NCBI GenBank assembly: GCA_963765075.1
Contig: CAVXVA010000008.1
Location: 186,001 to 250,000, forward strand
From: JAENVU01 sp963765075
Lineage (GTDB): Bacteria > Actinomycetota > Acidimicrobiia > IMCC26256 > JAENVU01
DNA length: 64,000 nt
Reading direction: 5' to 3'
Numbering within the stretch: position 1 is the stretch's first letter; the number at the start of each line of letters is the position of its first letter. The position numbers and the translations under genes are program-made. The notes under the pieces are model-generated. The model saw only the letters and a list, made by a program, of their open reading frames with translations, did no database searches and was not told the origin of the DNA. Positions 61,786 to 64,000 of the stretch are shown piece by piece.

Positions 61786-62970
61786 TCAACCGACGCCGTT
61801 GCGCATCACGTCCTGGAAAGCGGCGTACGCCGGCTTCTCGGCGCGGTCACGATGTTGGAGTCCGAGGTTCTCCCACTTGGCGGCCGGGTTCGCACCCGAA
61901 TTGCGTAACTGCATCCAGACCAACGGACCGGTGATCGATCGGAACGTCGTGTTCCAGCCGAGGTAGTAGTCGCGGACCCATTGCGCCTGCTGGGTTTCGG
62001 TCAACGTGCCGCTCGCCGTTCCGGTCGCGGCGCCCATCTCAGTACCCCAGACCTTCTTGTGCCCGTCACCGTTGGCCGCCATCACATTGTGCAACGTCTT
62101 CGTCTGGGTGAATGCATTCCAGGAGTGGGCGTCGAGTGGGTTCACCGGGAACGAGTACGGGTGATGACCAACGGCGTCGAAGTGTCCGCCCCCGCCGCGG
62201 GCGTAGATCCCACGGAGCCACGTCTCGGGTTGGTAGTCGGTGCCGTCCGCGGCGTCCGGTGCCGGCGCCGTCCCACCGGTGATGACGACCGCGTTCGGAT
62301 CCGCCAACTTCACGTTTCGGTAGGCCGAAGTGAGGAGCGCGGTGTAGTCGTCCAGGTTGGGCTTCGGCTGGGCGAACTCCTGATGGTTCGGCTCGTTCCA
62401 GATCTGCCAGTGCGTGACCGAACCGCGCAGGAACGGGTTGGTCGAATGGGTGCCGTACCGGGCGGCCGCCGCAGCCATGAACCGGCCGAAGTCGGCCGCG
62501 TTCGCGGGCAAGCAGTGCGTGTCGCCGGCCGGGCAATCCGAGCGCCGCGCCCACGGTGGGCTGTAGGCCGCCACCCCGATGATCGACAGGCCGTGCGCAC
62601 GGGCGTTGCTGACCGCGCGATCCATGGCTCGATCCCAGCGGAAGCTCGCCGGCCCATCGCCCTGAATGCTGTTCCAGTCGACGTCCAACGTCACCCAGGT
62701 CGCGCCGGACGCCTTGATGGCCTGAAAGTCGGCAGTTTGCGCGGCGTCGGACTCCCAGAGGATTTCGACTCCCGGCGCGAGCCCGGCTCGTCCGGCGACC
62801 TCCGCGCCGCTGACATGGTTCGGAATCGTGGGGTCATTCGTGAGCGGTGCTCGACACGCGGTGGCGACGACCAAGACGCCCAGTGCCACGGCGATGGCGC
62901 GGCGGCGGGAGGCACGGGAACGGTCGGGGCGGTGGGCAACGCGAGGTACGGACAGCGGGGTTCGGTTCAT
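61786..62970 (-). CDS. Secreted glycoside hydrolase, clan GH-A (GH39/GH5-like) lipoprotein
   Basis: 394 residues from the ATG at 62970, preceded by AGGAG; a GTG sits one codon earlier. A basic N-terminus and hydrophobic stretch end at the lipobox VVATAC, near residue 39. The TIM-barrel carries the acid/base Glu in HWQIWNEPNH and the nucleophile Glu in KVWGTEMGAA, typical of retaining clan A enzymes. HHPYSFP lies between. The substrate sugar cannot be assigned. Confidence 0.88.
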   Translation of the reverse strand: MNRTPLSVPRVAHRPDRSRASRRRAIAVALGVLVVATACRAPLTNDPTIPNHVSGAEVAGRAGLAPGVEILWESDAAQTADFQAIKASGATWVTLDVDWNSIQGDGPASFRWDRAMDRAVSNARAHGLSIIGVAAYSPPWARRSDCPAGDTHCLPANAADFGRFMAAAAARYGTHSTNPFLRGSVTHWQIWNEPNHQEFAQPKPNLDDYTALLTSAYRNVKLADPNAVVITGGTAPAPDAADGTDYQPETWLRGIYARGGGGHFDAVGHHPYSFPVNPLDAHSWNAFTQTKTLHNVMAANGDGHKKVWGTEMGAATGTASGTLTETQQAQWVRDYYLGWNTTFRSITGPLVWMQLRNSGANPAAKWENLGLQHRDRAEKPAYAAFQDVMRNGVG

Positions 62971-63166
62971 CACGGACTCCTGTGCGACGGCATTCCGGAC
63001 GAACCAAGCCCCACCGAACGCGCGTTGGCGCGCCCGGTGCTCCGTCCTGGAATTGATATCGGCACCCTGCCGCGTGGATCTGGAAAATTGGCCCCTGACC
63101 AGGGGCGGAACCCAATCAGGCGATGCAGAATCGCCGGCCGCGAGGCGGTGCGGTCAAGATTGGGTC

Positions 63167-63607
63167 ATGTACGCAAACATCGTCGTCGGCACCGACGGCT
63201 CCGAGACAGCTGGGGTTGCCGTTGCTGAGGCCGCACAGCTGGCCCATGCGTTCGGTGCCACCCTCCATATTGTCCACGTGTATCACCCACTCAGCAAACT
63301 GGGGGTCGCGTTCGGTGCACTGCCGATCGACGTTGACGAAGTAGGAGCGAGCCTGATCGCGGCCGCCGAATCGGTGAGCGAGGCCGGCGCCCGACCGGCG
63401 CGGGCGCTCGGCGTGACCTGCCAGACCCATACCGTCGCGGGCGAGCCGAGCGACGCACTCGTCGGCGTTGCGGTCGACGTCGACGCAGATCTGCTCGTCG
63501 TCGGGAATCACGGCATGACCGGGATCCGACGGGTGCTCGGCAGCGTGCCGAACAAGATCGCTCACCACGCGCCGTGCAGCGTCCTCATCGTGGACACCGG
63601 GACGTAG
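63167..63607 (+). CDS. Universal stress protein (UspA family)
   Basis: 146 residues in a single Usp domain. IVVGTDGSETAGVAV opens the fold, and GNHGMTGIRRVLGSVPNKI fits the ATP-binding G-2x-G-9x-G(S/T) pattern, so nucleotide binding is likely. CAAGAT (63155-63160) ends 6 nt before the ATG. It diverges from the glycoside hydrolase gene across 196 bp, which contain a small gcccct/aggggc hairpin (63091-63106) and no other feature I recognise. Confidence 0.92.
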   Translation: MYANIVVGTDGSETAGVAVAEAAQLAHAFGATLHIVHVYHPLSKLGVAFGALPIDVDEVGASLIAAAESVSEAGARPARALGVTCQTHTVAGEPSDALVGVAVDVDADLLVVGNHGMTGIRRVLGSVPNKIAHHAPCSVLIVDTGT

Positions 63608-63655
63608 AACGCTCACCGTCGGTCTGCGGCGATCGGGCGCGAGGACGCCGGCCGA

Positions 63656-64000
63656 CTACGGGCGATATTCGAATGAGCCGCGATCGGCGTAGGTGATGGG
63701 CCCGGTACCGGTGTTCGGAGTGGCATCGTCGTAGCGGCCGAGACCATCGGCATCGAGCAGGGGCTGGCCCGGTGCCGCGGTGTTGGCGGAGTCGATGGCC
63801 GGCGATCCGCTGAGTAGCCGGAAGTTTGCGGCCAGCGGGTTGACGAACTGCGGGTCGGCTTCGATGCCGCGTGACTCCTGACCCGTCGCCGCGCGGAAGG
63901 TGGCGAGCGACCCGTACTGCACGCCACCCCAATCGATCATGATGCCGGGGACTCGCAGGAAGACGAGGTCGTCGTTCACCGTAGTAGTCGGGGCCGAGGC
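63656..64000 (-). CDS. C-terminus of a parallel beta-helix (choice-of-anchor Q) protein
   Basis: Only the last 114 residues are in the window; the frame is open to base 64000. The sequence NFRLLSGSPAIDSANTAAP and the following DADGLGRYDD and GSFEYRP are typical of the end of secreted right-handed beta-helix proteins with a choice-of-anchor Q domain. The full protein is probably a surface or polysaccharide-binding protein. It converges on the Usp gene. Confidence 0.8.
   Translation of the reverse strand, partial: ASAPTTTVNDDLVFLRVPGIMIDWGGVQYGSLATFRAATGQESRGIEADPQFVNPLAANFRLLSGSPAIDSANTAAPGQPLLDADGLGRYDDATPNTGTGPITYADRGSFEYRP

Overview
The window is a stretch of ordinary, gene-dense, high-G+C actinobacterial chromosome. 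The gene content points to Acidimicrobiia or a close relative. Actinobacterial markers are a WhiB regulator, a GlnR-like regulator beside two glutamine synthetases, an acyl-CoA carboxylase epsilon subunit, and a pair of ArsA-like ATPases near whiB as in mycobacteria. Class-level placement is inference. I see no insertion sequence, prophage, CRISPR array, rRNA or replication origin. One tRNA (Pro, CGG) is present.

Layout. 1-6.3 kb: a translationally coupled MoxR/DUF58/DUF4129/DUF4350 membrane operon and small membrane proteins. 6.3-13.2 kb: thiolase, crotonyl-CoA carboxylase/reductase, FKBP, methylmalonyl/ethylmalonyl-CoA epimerase, an acyl-CoA carboxylase beta plus epsilon pair and a phosphoesterase. 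13.2-19.2 kb: nitrilase, SurE, CoA-transferase, acyl-CoA ligase and a degenerate GGDEF protein. 19.2-22 kb: ethylmalonyl-CoA mutase and 3-hydroxybutyryl-CoA dehydrogenase. With the genes at 6-12 kb these form much of an ethylmalonyl-CoA route for C2/C4 assimilation. 22-32.5 kb: peptidases, cyclophilin, lysC-asd, a galactose-oxidase-like copper enzyme with five 47-residue repeats, and two alpha/beta hydrolases. 32.6-35.1 kb: a polar amino acid ABC transporter. 35.3-39.7 kb: tRNA-Pro, a receiver protein, two ArsA-like ATPases, NfeD and WhiB. 39.7-42.8 kb: selB-selA. 42.9-48.7 kb: NUDIX, MBL hydrolase, and a TetR-controlled operon holding a haloalkane dehalogenase. 48.8-53.4 kb: Mrp diverging from a SufR-like regulator, ErpA, an unusual fused 2Fe-2S/molybdenum-hydroxylase-like protein, RidA and a 47-residue membrane peptide. 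53.4-56.6 kb: nitrogen control (GlnR-like, GSI, GSII). 56.8-64 kb: a GGDEF/EAL protein, penicillin acylase, a glycoside hydrolase, a universal stress protein and the end of a beta-helix protein.

Two properties run through the whole window. First, about twenty genes have a TANNNT-type -10 hexamer ending only 6-10 nt before the start codon and usually no Shine-Dalgarno sequence, which predicts leaderless mRNAs. Second, six genes (asd, glnQ, selB, a lipoprotein, the dehalogenase, a DUF2855 protein) carry one-base frameshifts although coding resumes cleanly. Half of them sit at 44.5-48.7 kb, which suggests residual sequencing indels as much as gene decay. The best candidate for something undescribed is the coupled sufR-like/erpA/fused Mo-hydroxylase-like/ridA operon at 50.1-53.2 kb. 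A cluster of three TTGTCCCCAG repeats at exact 21-bp spacing (16.43-16.48 kb) and the 47-residue repeat tail of the copper oxidase are also worth following.
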